The position numbers and the translations under genes were made by a program. DNA of 64,000 nt from Aliirhizobium wenxiniae (GTDB lineage: Bacteria; Pseudomonadota; Alphaproteobacteria; Rhizobiales; Rhizobiaceae): assembly GCF_019511445.1 (NCBI RefSeq), contig NZ_JAEUAN010000009.1:1-64000 (forward strand). The letters are read 5' to 3'. The notes under the pieces are model-generated. The model made no database searches, had not been told where the DNA came from, and saw nothing but the letters and a program-made list of their open reading frames with translations. Of this stretch, positions 8,765 through 20,463 are shown piece by piece (the first letter of the stretch is position 1; each line of letters opens with the position of its first letter).

Positions 8765-9610
8765 TTAGATATCGGCCTTGAAGGTCTGCTTCTGGGTACC
8801 GAGGCCTTCGATGCCGAGTTCGACGACGTCACCGGCCTTGAGGAAGCGCGGCGGCTTCATGCCAAGGCCGACGCCCGGAGGCGTGCCGGTGGAGATGACA
8901 TCGCCCGGATGCAGCGACATGAACTGGCTGAGATATGAGACGAGGAACTTGACGCCGTAGACCATGGTCTTCGACGAACCGTCCTGCATCTTTTCGCCGT
9001 TCACCGTCAGCCACATGCCGAGGTTCTGCGGATCCGGAATCTCGTCCTTGGTCACCAACCAAGGGCCAAGCGGACCGAACGTGTCGCAGGATTTGCCCTT
9101 GGTCCACTGGCCCGAACGCTCGGCCTGGAAGGCACGTTCGGAAACATCGTTGGTCAAGCAATAGCCGGCAACGTAATCCAGCGCATCGTCCTCGGAAACG
9201 TATTTCGCCGTCTTGCCGATGACGACACCGAGCTCGACTTCCCAGTCGGTCTTTTCCGATCCGCGCGGAATGACGACATCGTCATTCGGGCCGACGATGG
9301 CGGACGACGCCTTCATGAAAATGATCGGCTCCGGCGGCACGGTTGCGCCTGTCTCGGCGGCATGGTCGGAATAGTTGAGGCCGATGCAGATGAACTTGCC
9401 GGTACCCGCGACACACGGGCCGAGACGCGGCGAACCTTCGACCAGCGGCAGGCTTTTCACATCGATAGCGCCAAGCTTTGCAAGCGCATCAGGGGCAAGT
9501 GCCGCGCCCGAAAGATCGGAAACATGGCCGGAAAGATCACGGATCTTGCCGTCAGCATCGACGATCGCAGGCTTTTCGGCGCCGGGCGCGCCATAACGCA
9601 GGAATTTCAT
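8765..9610 (-). CDS. Fumarylacetoacetate hydrolase family; probable 2,4-diketo-3-deoxy-L-fuconate hydrolase
   Basis: This 281-residue FAH-fold protein has the metal-site segments 'DWEVELGVVIGKTAKY' (about residues 126-141), 'NDVSERAFQ' and 'ISTGTPPGVGLG'. In the non-phosphorylated fucose route, such an enzyme splits 2,4-diketo-3-deoxy-L-fuconate to pyruvate and L-lactate. It lies between the SDR dehydrogenase that would make this substrate and fucD that makes the precursor. A 2-keto-3-deoxyacid aldolase is absent, which fits a hydrolase ending. The reaction is assigned from gene context; the family assignment is secure. Confidence 0.85.
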   Translation of the reverse strand: MKFLRYGAPGAEKPAIVDADGKIRDLSGHVSDLSGAALAPDALAKLGAIDVKSLPLVEGSPRLGPCVAGTGKFICIGLNYSDHAAETGATVPPEPIIFMKASSAIVGPNDDVVIPRGSEKTDWEVELGVVIGKTAKYVSEDDALDYVAGYCLTNDVSERAFQAERSGQWTKGKSCDTFGPLGPWLVTKDEIPDPQNLGMWLTVNGEKMQDGSSKTMVYGVKFLVSYLSQFMSLHPGDVISTGTPPGVGLGMKPPRFLKAGDVVELGIEGLGTQKQTFKADI

Positions 9611-9653
9611 GAATACAGTCCTCTTAAGTTTAAACTCTGCTTATTCAAAAGGT

Positions 9654-10388
9654 TCAGATCGACCAGCCGCCGTCGATGCCGACAGCCTGACCGGTCGTGT
9701 AGGTAGCGCCGGCGAGATAGACCGCCAGTTCCGCAATTTCTTCGGGGCTTCCGAGACGCCCCATCGGCTGGCGTGCGATAAAGGCTGCACGCGCCTCCTC
9801 GTAATTGCCCTGGGCGCGCATGCGCTGTTCCAGAGATGGGCTTTCCACCGTACCCGGGCAGATCGCGTTGCAGCGGATGCCGCGCGTCACGTAGTCGGCA
9901 GCAATCGCCTTGGTCAGCCCGATCACGGCCGCCTTGGTCGTGCCATAGGCGCAACGGTTCGGCACGCCCTTGGAGCTCGACGCGATCGAGGCCATGTTGA
10001 TGATCGTGCCGTCGCCGCGTTCCAGCATGCCCGGCAGCACGGCCTTGATCGTGCGCACCATGGCGCGAACATTGAGATCGAAGGCAAAGTCCAGATCCTT
10101 GTCGGTCATTTCCAGTACCGAGCCGCCATGCACGACGCCGGCGCAGTTGAACAGCACATCGACCGCGTCGATGCGTTCGAAAAAGGCCGTCACCGAAGCG
10201 CTGTCGAGCACATCGAGCTTTGCCGTTTCGATATTGGCGCTGCCGTTGAGCGTCGCCAGCGCGCCCTCGTTGATATCGGTCGCAAAGACTTGTGCGCCCG
10301 CTTCGGCATAGGCCAATGCGCTGGCCCGCCCTATCCCCTGACCGGCGGCGGTCACGACGACCACCTTGCCTCCTAGCTTACCTGTCAT
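9654..10388 (-). CDS. SDR dehydrogenase, probable 2-keto-3-deoxy-L-fuconate dehydrogenase
   Basis: This 244-residue classical short-chain dehydrogenase has the cofactor motif 'AAGQGIGRA' near residue 15, catalytic 'YGTTK' (Tyr and Lys, about 145-149) and the C-terminal 'AVGIDGGWSI'. In the fucose pathway an SDR oxidises 2-keto-3-deoxy-L-fuconate at C4 with NAD to the 2,4-diketo acid, the substrate of the adjacent hydrolase. Family assignment is strong; the substrate is inferred from the operon. Confidence 0.85.
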   Translation of the reverse strand: MTGKLGGKVVVVTAAGQGIGRASALAYAEAGAQVFATDINEGALATLNGSANIETAKLDVLDSASVTAFFERIDAVDVLFNCAGVVHGGSVLEMTDKDLDFAFDLNVRAMVRTIKAVLPGMLERGDGTIINMASIASSSKGVPNRCAYGTTKAAVIGLTKAIAADYVTRGIRCNAICPGTVESPSLEQRMRAQGNYEEARAAFIARQPMGRLGSPEEIAELAVYLAGATYTTGQAVGIDGGWSI

Positions 10389-10434
10389 CCTCTTCTCCCT
10401 TTAGATCATTTTCGTCTTTCTTCGAAACACGAAA

Positions 10435-10507
10435 CTGCTCTATCTATTTGTTTCTACGCAATTCCTGACGCAAAACCGGTTTCCACTTTTGCTGGAATTG
10501 CTCTAAT
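10435..10507. repeat. Rhizobial dispersed repeat inside the fucose operon
   Basis: Reading GCTCTATCTATTTGTTTCTA and then CGCAATTCCTGACGCAAAAC, CGGTTTCCACTTTTGCTGGA and ATTGCTCTAA, it matches a short element very frequent in Rhizobium and Agrobacterium intergenic DNA. Outer ends (GCTCTAT.../...TGCTCTAA) and inner segments (GCAATTCC / GGAATTGC) are inverted. It fills most of the 114-base gap between the SDR and mutarotase genes and overlaps the last codons of the latter. Confidence 0.75.
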
Positions 10508-10832
10508 CCAGATGGAACACCTCATCCATCGATGCCCACCATTCCCCATCCTTTCGCGTTGCGAAAGGTCTTTGGCAGGGAATACAGTACGACCACCATT
10601 CCTGGTTCTTCTCACTCGCCGCCATTTTCGCCATATCGGCAGCGAAATCAGCACCATGATATTCCCAGTAACCGAACAGCAGGTTCTCCGGCTCGCGCAG
10701 AAATATCGAGTAGTTGGAAATATTGCAGTGCGATATGAGGTCAAGGATCTCGGGCCAGACCGCGGCATGCAGCGCCTTGTATTCCTCGACCTTTTCCGGC
10801 GCGAGGCCGATCACCATCCCCATTCTCTGCAT
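10503..10832 (-). CDS. L-rhamnose mutarotase family; probable L-fucose mutarotase
   Basis: This 109-residue protein of the small RhaM-like dimeric barrel family has 'LHAAVWPEILDLI' (catalytic His region) and 'NYSIFLREPENLLFGYWEY'. It interconverts the alpha and beta anomers of the free sugar. In this operon it would supply the anomer used by the aldo/keto reductase. It is translated just downstream of the lactonase gene. The name rhaM is not applied because the operon points to fucose, though the family is best known for rhamnose. Confidence 0.85.
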   Translation of the reverse strand: MQRMGMVIGLAPEKVEEYKALHAAVWPEILDLISHCNISNYSIFLREPENLLFGYWEYHGADFAADMAKMAASEKNQEWWSYCIPCQRPFATRKDGEWWASMDEVFHLD

Positions 10833-10841
10833 GGTCTATCC

Positions 10842-11654
10842 TCACAATCCATAGAAGCGTCGGGCATTGCCGCCGAACACCGCATCGTGATCAGCTTCCG
10901 GCACGATCTCACGGCATTGAGCAATCCATCCGGCATAACTCCCGGCCAGATCAACGACCGGCCAGTCGCTGCCCCAGATCACCCGGTCCGCCCCGAACAA
11001 TTCGAGAATGGTCTCGATATAGGGCCGCAGCGCTTCCGACTTCTGTCCGCCCGCCTCGGTCAACAGGCCGGAAAGCTTGCAGCAGACATTGTCGAGTTCC
11101 GAAAGCCGCAGCATCGCGTGCCGCCAGTCGCGATAATGCCCCGTAGCGATCCGCGGCTTCGCCCCGTGGTCAATGACCACCGGCAGGCCGGGATGACGGC
11201 GGGCGAAGGCGTGAAGGGCGACAAGATGCGGCTCAAGCACCAGCGCATCGAAAACCAGATGATGCGCCATCATCGCCTCGACAGCCGGCTCAAGCGCCGG
11301 ATCGTCGATCCAGTCGGGATCGGCGATATCCTGCAGCATCGGTCTCAGCCCCTTCAGCTTCGGCGCCTTGGCAAGATCGGCGATCACCTCCGGCGCATCC
11401 GCGGCTTTCATATCGACCCAGCCGACGACACCGAGAATGGTATCGCTCTTCTCGGCGAGGCCCAGCATGAACCGCGTGTCCTCGACACTCGGCCTCGATT
11501 GCACGAGGATCGTGCCGCCGACGCCGGCAGCCTCGATTTCCGGCGCCAGATCTGCGGGTAGGAAATCGCGGTGAATGGCGGCAAGCTCCGGTGGCGGCCA
11601 GCCGCCGTTGCGATCTTTCAGCAGCCAGAAATGCTGGTGGGCATCGATGATCAT
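10842..11654 (-). CDS. Amidohydrolase family 2; probable L-fuconolactonase
   Basis: This 270-residue amidohydrolase-2 TIM barrel opens with the metal motif 'MIIDAHQHFW' (His-x-His) and has 'VIDHGAKP' and the C-terminal 'WGSDWPVVD' (catalytic Asp). It hydrolyses the lactone made when L-fucose is oxidised, giving L-fuconate. The start at 11654 lies 4 bases past the stop of the aldo/keto reductase; a 27-codon extension into that gene is unlikely. Homologues occur in the same pathway in Xanthomonas and Burkholderia. Confidence 0.88.
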   Translation of the reverse strand: MIIDAHQHFWLLKDRNGGWPPPELAAIHRDFLPADLAPEIEAAGVGGTILVQSRPSVEDTRFMLGLAEKSDTILGVVGWVDMKAADAPEVIADLAKAPKLKGLRPMLQDIADPDWIDDPALEPAVEAMMAHHLVFDALVLEPHLVALHAFARRHPGLPVVIDHGAKPRIATGHYRDWRHAMLRLSELDNVCCKLSGLLTEAGGQKSEALRPYIETILELFGADRVIWGSDWPVVDLAGSYAGWIAQCREIVPEADHDAVFGGNARRFYGL

Positions 11655-11658
11655 CGTC

Positions 11659-12666
11659 TCAGCCACCCGAAACCGATGCATCCGCAGCGATCACACCCTT
11701 GTCCTGCAGCCGGGTCCAGAACGAGGCCGGAATTTCCTGTTCGAACCAGCCGACATTGGCCTTCATCTGCTCGGCATTGCGTGCGCCCGAAACGACACTG
11801 ACAACAGCCGGATGCAGCGCCGGAAAGGCAAGTGCCGCCGCCTGCATTTCAACGCCTTCAGCCTCGCATGCCGCCTCGATCTCGCCGACGCGGGCGAGAA
11901 TATCGGCCGGAGCCTCGGCGTAATTGAACTTGCGGTTTCCCGCGAGAAGCCCGGAATTGAACGCGCCGGCAACAACGATCCCGACGCCTTCGCGGTGACA
12001 GCGGTCGAGCAGGGCCAAGCTCTCCTGTTCGAGCAGCGTATAGCGCCCGGCCAGCATCGATACGTCGATATCGCATTCGTCCATCGCATCGGCGATCGCC
12101 TGCCACTCGTTGACGCCAAGCCCGATCGCCTTGATCAGGCCAGCTGTACGCAATTCGCCGAGCGCCCGGAACCCGCCGCCCTTGGTCAACTGGTCCCAGT
12201 AATGCTGGTGACGATCGCCATGGGTGGCGCGGCCGATATCGTGGACAAAAAGCACGTCGGGGGCAAACATGCCGAGCCGCTGGCGGCTATCCTCGAACGA
12301 GCGCAGGATCGCGTCATAACCGTAATCATAGGTCGGCCGGAACGGCAGCGGCGCGACAAAGGCATCCTCTTCCGGCCCGACACTGTTATCCGGCAGCATC
12401 AGCCGCCCGACCTTGGTGCTAAGCACATAATCGCCCCGCTCGCGGTCCGTCACCATCGTCCCGAGCCGACGTTCCGAGCGCGTATAGCCATAAAAGGGCG
12501 CGGTATCGAAATAGCGAATGCCGGCATCCCAGGCGGCCTCGAAGGCGCCGAGCGATTCCTGATAGGGGGTCAACCTGTAGAGATTGCCCATCTGGGCACA
12601 GCCCAGCCCCATGAGCGTGAACGAGACGTCGCGATTGCGCAGCCTGCGCCTGTCCGAAACCTTCAT
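11659..12666 (-). CDS. Aldo/keto reductase, probable L-fucose 1-dehydrogenase
   Basis: This 335-residue aldo/keto reductase has 'MGLGCAQMGNLYR' near the N-terminus, 'IRYFDTAPFYGYTRSERRLG' (the catalytic Asp and Tyr region, about residues 50-69) and 'LSTKVGRL' with the active Lys. It belongs to the subfamily of pyridoxal/D-threo-aldose (L-fucose) dehydrogenases that oxidise the C1 of L-fucose to the lactone with NAD(P). It is the first catabolic enzyme encoded after the importer. Confidence 0.87.
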   Translation of the reverse strand: MKVSDRRRLRNRDVSFTLMGLGCAQMGNLYRLTPYQESLGAFEAAWDAGIRYFDTAPFYGYTRSERRLGTMVTDRERGDYVLSTKVGRLMLPDNSVGPEEDAFVAPLPFRPTYDYGYDAILRSFEDSRQRLGMFAPDVLFVHDIGRATHGDRHQHYWDQLTKGGGFRALGELRTAGLIKAIGLGVNEWQAIADAMDECDIDVSMLAGRYTLLEQESLALLDRCHREGVGIVVAGAFNSGLLAGNRKFNYAEAPADILARVGEIEAACEAEGVEMQAAALAFPALHPAVVSVVSGARNAEQMKANVGWFEQEIPASFWTRLQDKGVIAADASVSGG

Positions 12667-12700
12667 GATGTTCTGAAATCCCGATCGTGATCGAAAAGGA

Positions 12701-12727
12701 GCGCGCGGGAGATCTCCACCCGCGCGC
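12701..12727 (-). terminator. Stem-loop after the fucose binding-protein gene
   Basis: A perfect 9-bp GC stem, GCGCGCGGG / CCCGCGCGC, with a 9-base loop is followed on the - strand by CTCCTTTT. It lies right after the binding-protein stop and is likely a partial terminator or 3' protector that lets the binding protein be made in excess over the enzymes. Confidence 0.6.
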
Positions 12728-12735
12728 CAGCTTGG

Positions 12736-13680
12736 TCAGTATAGAACGTTCTTGGCTTCCGGCTTGTCGATATTGTCCTTCGTCACCACGACGACGCCGG
12801 TATCGACGGTCTTGTCGACCTTCTGCTTGCCGAGGATCGAGAGCAGCGTCTGGATGCCCTTTTCGCCCATCTGGTAGGAGCCCTGAACGACAGTCGCCGT
12901 CAGCGTGCCGTCTTTCACGAATTCCTGCAGGTCCTGGTTTCCGTCAAAGCCGATCGCCACGACCTTGCCCGCCTTGCCGGCCTGCTTGATCGCCCGGCCC
13001 ATGCCGATCGCCGTCGGCTCGTTGGCGCCGAAAATACCCTTGAGGTCACTGTTGGCGGCCAGAACGTCGGTGGTCTGGTTCAGCGCGGTCGCCATCTGCG
13101 ACTGCGAATAATAAGGCCCGACGATTTCCAGCTTGGAGTTGGCCTTGATGTAGTCGGTGAAACCGCCGACGCGGCCGATTTCCGAACCGGCACCGGCGAC
13201 ATAGGACATGACGGCGATCTTGCCGGTCTGGCCGACCTTTTCGATCAGCGCCTTGGCGGCAAGCTCGCCGGCCTTGCGGTTATCGGTGGCGAGGAAAGAC
13301 TGGTAATATTTGTCCGAACCCGCTGAAAGCTGGCTGTCGATGATGACGACCGGGATACGCGCTTCCCAGGCCTTCTTCACCGCCGGCACCAGCGCATCCG
13401 GATCGGACGGCGCAAGCAGGATCGCGGCGACCTTACGGTTGACGGCATTTTCCACCATGTTGACCTCGTCGGCGATGGCGGATTCCGCCGCCGGGCCCTG
13501 GAAGGTCATCGTGTGTTCGCCCTTGGCACCGCCGATCGCGGCTTCCGCACCCTTCTGCACATTCTGCCAGAAGGTCGAGTTGACCGTCTTGACGATGACG
13601 GCGATTTCGCCGGCCGATGCGGCGGAAGCTCCGGCAAAGGCAAGTGCCGACGCCATCAGGACCGTTGCAAGTCTACGCAT
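12736..13680 (-). CDS. Sugar ABC transporter substrate-binding protein (ribose type)
   Basis: This 314-residue periplasmic binding protein of the RbsB type has a cleavable signal peptide (about residues 1-23, ending 'ASAASAG'). The first strand reads 'EIAVIVKTVNSTFWQNVQKG', and later 'GIFGANEPTAIGMGRAIKQAG' and 'VVAIGFDGNQDLQEFV' are typical of pentose and deoxyhexose binders. A clear AGGAGGAA site precedes the start. It is the receptor of the importer encoded upstream. L-fucose as ligand is inferred from the operon. Confidence 0.9.
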   Translation of the reverse strand: MRRLATVLMASALAFAGASAASAGEIAVIVKTVNSTFWQNVQKGAEAAIGGAKGEHTMTFQGPAAESAIADEVNMVENAVNRKVAAILLAPSDPDALVPAVKKAWEARIPVVIIDSQLSAGSDKYYQSFLATDNRKAGELAAKALIEKVGQTGKIAVMSYVAGAGSEIGRVGGFTDYIKANSKLEIVGPYYSQSQMATALNQTTDVLAANSDLKGIFGANEPTAIGMGRAIKQAGKAGKVVAIGFDGNQDLQEFVKDGTLTATVVQGSYQMGEKGIQTLLSILGKQKVDKTVDTGVVVVTKDNIDKPEAKNVLY

Positions 13681-13796
13681 GTCTTTCCTCCTCGAATGAC
13701 CCCGGGAAATTCCGCAAAGGTCCGTTAAAAGGGAAGGCTCCTCCCCTCCCCGTGGCTTCCATAATCAGGCCCGGCCCCCGGCCGTTCCCTTGGTCC

Positions 13797-14852
13797 TCAG
13801 CGGCGGTTGCGCAGCTGGTCGATCCACACGGTGACCAGAATGACAAGGCCGATGATGATTTGCTGGGTGAAGGCGGAGACGCCATTCATGTTCAATCCGT
13901 TGCGCAATATGCCGATGACAAAGGCGCCGATCATCGTGCCGGAGATCGTGCCGACACCGCCGATCAGCGATGTGCCGCCGATCACCGCGCTGGCAATCGC
14001 GTCGAGCTCATAAGCCACCCCCTCGTTCGGCTGGGCAGTCACAAGGCGGGACATCAGCACGCAGCCCGTCAGCCCCGCAAGCGTCCCCGACACGACATAA
14101 GTAAAGGCCGTGACGCGCGAAACGTTGACGCCGGAAAGCCTCGCCGCGTCGGCATTCGAACCGATCGCATAGATGTAGCGCCCGAGCACCGTCCGGTTCA
14201 GCACGAAGGCGGCGATGAAAGCGATGACGATCATCAGCACGACCGGATAGGGAATTCCGGGAAAGGAGACGACCGGAAAACCCTGATCGTCGATGGATTC
14301 GATCCTGAACAGCGAGCCGTTGCCCAGTTCGCCGAAAGCCTCGCCAAGGCCAGATACAGCACGCGCGCCGGTGATCTGCAGTGCCACACCACGCGCGATC
14401 AGCATCATGCCGAGCGTCGCAATGAAGGGCGGTAGCTTCAACTGGGTGATGACGAAACCATTGATCAGCCCACAGAGCGAACCGGTCAGAATGCCGAGCA
14501 GCATGCCAATCCAGATAGGCAATTGCAGCTCCTTCACCGCAAGCGCCGCCACCACGCCGGCCAGTGCCAGAACCGAACCGACCGACAGATCGATACCGCC
14601 GGTAATGATGACATAGGTCGCACCGATGCCAAGCAGCGCAATCGACGTCACCTGCAGCGCGATCGTCATGCCGTTGCCGACGGTGAAGAAGGCACTGCTG
14701 GTGGCGGAGAACACTGCGGCCAGCACGAGCAGACTGCCGAGGGCCGCAAATTTCTGGATGATATCCTTCTGCCGCTCGCTGAGACGACGCCCCTGACCGG
14801 CGGCCTTCGGGGCCGGCTGTTGCGCCGGTTTTTCGCTGGTCATATCGGCCAT
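13797..14852 (-). CDS. Sugar ABC transporter permease (RbsC type)
   Basis: This 351-residue inner-membrane permease has eight to ten hydrophobic helices and the family segments 'YVIITGGIDLSVGSVLALAG' and 'AIASAVIGGTSLIGGVGTISG'. The start at 14852 ('MADMTSEK') lies 2 bases past the ATPase stop, giving coupled translation; a 36-codon extension overlaps that gene and is less likely. It forms the channel for the same substrate as the neighbouring binding protein. Confidence 0.9.
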   Translation of the reverse strand: MADMTSEKPAQQPAPKAAGQGRRLSERQKDIIQKFAALGSLLVLAAVFSATSSAFFTVGNGMTIALQVTSIALLGIGATYVIITGGIDLSVGSVLALAGVVAALAVKELQLPIWIGMLLGILTGSLCGLINGFVITQLKLPPFIATLGMMLIARGVALQITGARAVSGLGEAFGELGNGSLFRIESIDDQGFPVVSFPGIPYPVVLMIVIAFIAAFVLNRTVLGRYIYAIGSNADAARLSGVNVSRVTAFTYVVSGTLAGLTGCVLMSRLVTAQPNEGVAYELDAIASAVIGGTSLIGGVGTISGTMIGAFVIGILRNGLNMNGVSAFTQQIIIGLVILVTVWIDQLRNRR

Positions 14853-14856
14853 GTAC

Positions 14857-16416
14857 TCACAATCCCTGTTCGCCGCGCCGGCCGCTGCCGGACGCGTAAT
14901 GCATGATTTCTTCCTGGGAGGTCGTTCGCGTCTCAAGCGTCGCGGTGATCCGCCCGCCATGGAAGACGGCGATACGATCGGACATGCCGAGAACTTCCGG
15001 TAGTTCCGAACTGATCAGCACGACGCCGATGCCGCGTGCCGCAAGCTCGTCCATGATCTGGTAGATGGCGAATTTCGCCCCCACATCGATGCCGCGCGTC
15101 GGCTCGTCGAAGAACATGATGCGCGGCTCGCGAAACAGCCATTTGCCGATGATGATCTTCTGCTGGTTGCCGCCCGAGAGCAGGCGAACCGGCTGGCTGA
15201 GGCTCGGCGTGCGGATATTCAGGAGATCGACATAGCGCTGCCCCGCCTCGCGATGCCGCTTGCGGTCGATCACCCCGAAACGGCTCGCGACCGCGCCCAT
15301 CCGCGCCATGACCAGATTGGCATCGACCGGCATTTTCACCGCCAGCCCCTGCGCCTTGCGGTCTTCGGACAGATAGGCAATGCCCGCCTCGATGGCGCTG
15401 CGTGGATCGGAAATCTTCAATTCGCTGCCGTCGAGCGTGATCGTCCCGGCATCGAGCGGATCGGCCCCGAATATGGCGCGCGCCACTTCCGTGCGCCCCG
15501 CCCCCATCAACCCGGCAAAGCCGAGGATCTCGCCACGGCGGATCTCGAAATTGATGTCGGAGAACACGCCACGACTGGTCAGGCCGGTTGCGGAAAAGAT
15601 CACCTTATCGCCCGGCACCCGCGTCGGCTCGGGAAACTTGTCCTCCAGCGACCGCCCCACCATCCGTGCCACGATGTCATCGACCGTCAGCGCAGCAAAA
15701 TCATCGGTCGAGATATAACGTCCGTCGCGCAGCACGGTGACGCGATCGACGATCTCCGCCATCTCGTCGAGCCGGTGCGAGATATAGATGATGCCGGTGT
15801 CCTGGGCCTTCAGGTCGCGGATCACCTTGAACAGAAGCTGTGCCTCCTGCTCGGTCAGCGAAGAGGTCGGCTCGTCCATGATCAGCACGGTCGCATCGAG
15901 CGACAGCGCCTTGGCGATCTCCACCATCTGGCATTGGGCCACCGACAGCGTGCGCACCTGCACATTCGGGTCGATATCGACGCCAAGCCTGTCGAGACAG
16001 CGCTTCGCATCCGCCACCAGCTTCTTCCGGTCGACAAGAAAACCGCGGCGCGGCTCGCGGGCGAGATAGATGTTTTCCGCCACCGTCAGATGCGGAACGA
16101 GATTGAGCTCCTGATGGATGATGGCAATGCCGGCCGCTTCCGATTGAAGCGTCGAGGCAAACTGCACCGGCTCGCCCTTGAAGGTGATCGAACCGGAATT
16201 CGGCTGGTAGACACCGCTGATGATCTTCATCAGCGTCGATTTTCCCGCCCCGTTCTCTCCACAGACGGCATGCACCTCGCCGGCGCGCAGATCGAAACTG
16301 ACGCCTGACAGCGCTTTTACGCCCGGAAATTCCTTGGACACACCCTCAAGCTTCAACAGCACGGCATGTCCAAGGGCATGACCAGCCATGCCTGCAGGTT
16401 GCGGCACTCCTCCCAT
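14857..16416 (-). CDS. Sugar ABC transporter ATP-binding protein, two ABC domains (RbsA type)
   Basis: This 519-residue protein has tandem ATPase domains. The first has Walker A 'GENGAGKST' near residue 50 and Walker B 'VLIMDEPTSSLTEQE'. The second has the degenerate P-loop 'GLMGAGRTE', signature 'LSGGNQQK' and 'IMFFDEPTRGIDVG'. The start at 16416 ('MGGVPQPAG') follows GAGGAG; an in-frame start at 16491 lacks a site. It is the promoter-proximal gene of the fucose operon, divergent from the GntR regulator. Confidence 0.92.
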   Translation of the reverse strand: MGGVPQPAGMAGHALGHAVLLKLEGVSKEFPGVKALSGVSFDLRAGEVHAVCGENGAGKSTLMKIISGVYQPNSGSITFKGEPVQFASTLQSEAAGIAIIHQELNLVPHLTVAENIYLAREPRRGFLVDRKKLVADAKRCLDRLGVDIDPNVQVRTLSVAQCQMVEIAKALSLDATVLIMDEPTSSLTEQEAQLLFKVIRDLKAQDTGIIYISHRLDEMAEIVDRVTVLRDGRYISTDDFAALTVDDIVARMVGRSLEDKFPEPTRVPGDKVIFSATGLTSRGVFSDINFEIRRGEILGFAGLMGAGRTEVARAIFGADPLDAGTITLDGSELKISDPRSAIEAGIAYLSEDRKAQGLAVKMPVDANLVMARMGAVASRFGVIDRKRHREAGQRYVDLLNIRTPSLSQPVRLLSGGNQQKIIIGKWLFREPRIMFFDEPTRGIDVGAKFAIYQIMDELAARGIGVVLISSELPEVLGMSDRIAVFHGGRITATLETRTTSQEEIMHYASGSGRRGEQGL

Positions 16417-16570
16417 CGCGATCTCCTCTTCGCGCAAGAGCTTCCCAGGGCTCTTGCCGATTATCAAATCGCGACCGCGCCATTTGGTCAAGCCAATTTG
16501 CAGATTTTTCTTGCATCATGCTAATTATTGACGCCAACTGCCCGTTAAATACGCAATTGGCCAGACCTCA

Positions 16571-17242
16571 ATGACGGATACACGACGCCTCTATCAACAG
16601 ACAGCAGACCGCGTCCGGCAGCTTATCGCCAAGGGCGACTATCAGGCCGGCGCGCGCCTTCCCGCAGAGCGCGAACTCGCCCAGCAGCTCGGCGTCTCGC
16701 GCCCATCGCTCCGGGAAGCGCTGATCGCGCTCGAAATCGACGGCACGATCGAGATCCGCATGGGGTCGGGCATCTATGTGCTCAACACGGCAAAACCGGC
16801 CGGCAATGGCCGATCCCTGGGTGAAAGCCCGTCGGAACTGATGAAGGCGCGTGCCGTCATCGAGAGCGCCATCATCGTCCAGGCGGCGGCAACAATGACG
16901 GAAAAGACGCTGGTCATGCTGCGCGCAACGCTCGGTGCGATGGCAGACGATATTGCCAACACGCGAAAGCCGATCGAGCAGGACCGCGCCTTCCACCTGA
17001 TCATCGCCGAAAGCACCGGCAACACGCTGTTTGCCGAGATCGTCGAAAATCTGTTCGACGAACGCCACAGCCCGCTCTCTGCCGGCATCCGCGGCCATTT
17101 CGAGACGGCGGATAGCTGGACCGCAGCCTTGAATGAGCACCACGCTATTTTGGCCGCACTAGAGGCGCGCGATCCACTGGCGGCACAGGCGGCAATGCAC
17201 TCGCATCTCACCGCCTCCGGTCGCCGCTGGTTGGAAAACTAG
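16571..17242 (+). CDS. GntR-family transcriptional regulator (FadR/FCD subfamily)
   Basis: This 223-residue regulator has an N-terminal winged helix ('YQAGARLPAERELAQQLGVS', about residues 25-44, then 'RPSLREALIALEIDG') and an all-helical C-terminal FCD ligand domain with 'RAFHLIIAESTGN' and 'HHAIL'. FCD regulators typically bind acidic sugar derivatives. It is transcribed divergently from the fucose operon, 154 bases from its first start, and is the obvious candidate repressor, probably sensing L-fuconate or a keto acid. A weak dyad TTGG-N5-CCAA lies at 16484-16496 in the shared region. Confidence 0.88.
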   Translation: MTDTRRLYQQTADRVRQLIAKGDYQAGARLPAERELAQQLGVSRPSLREALIALEIDGTIEIRMGSGIYVLNTAKPAGNGRSLGESPSELMKARAVIESAIIVQAAATMTEKTLVMLRATLGAMADDIANTRKPIEQDRAFHLIIAESTGNTLFAEIVENLFDERHSPLSAGIRGHFETADSWTAALNEHHAILAALEARDPLAAQAAMHSHLTASGRRWLEN

Positions 17243-17270
17243 CGCGAATGCGCAGCTCTGAAACCGGCTT

Positions 17271-20404
<3,134 letters not shown>

Positions 20405-20463
20405 CGGTTTATCTCCAGCCGGATGAGACGAAGTGTGAAGCGGCTTTTCGCCTGCATTGCGTA

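Noticed and set aside
16484..16496. TTGG-N5-CCAA dyad as GntR operator
   Set aside because: Too short and imperfect beside the FadR-type consensus to list as a firm site; mentioned only in the regulator entry.
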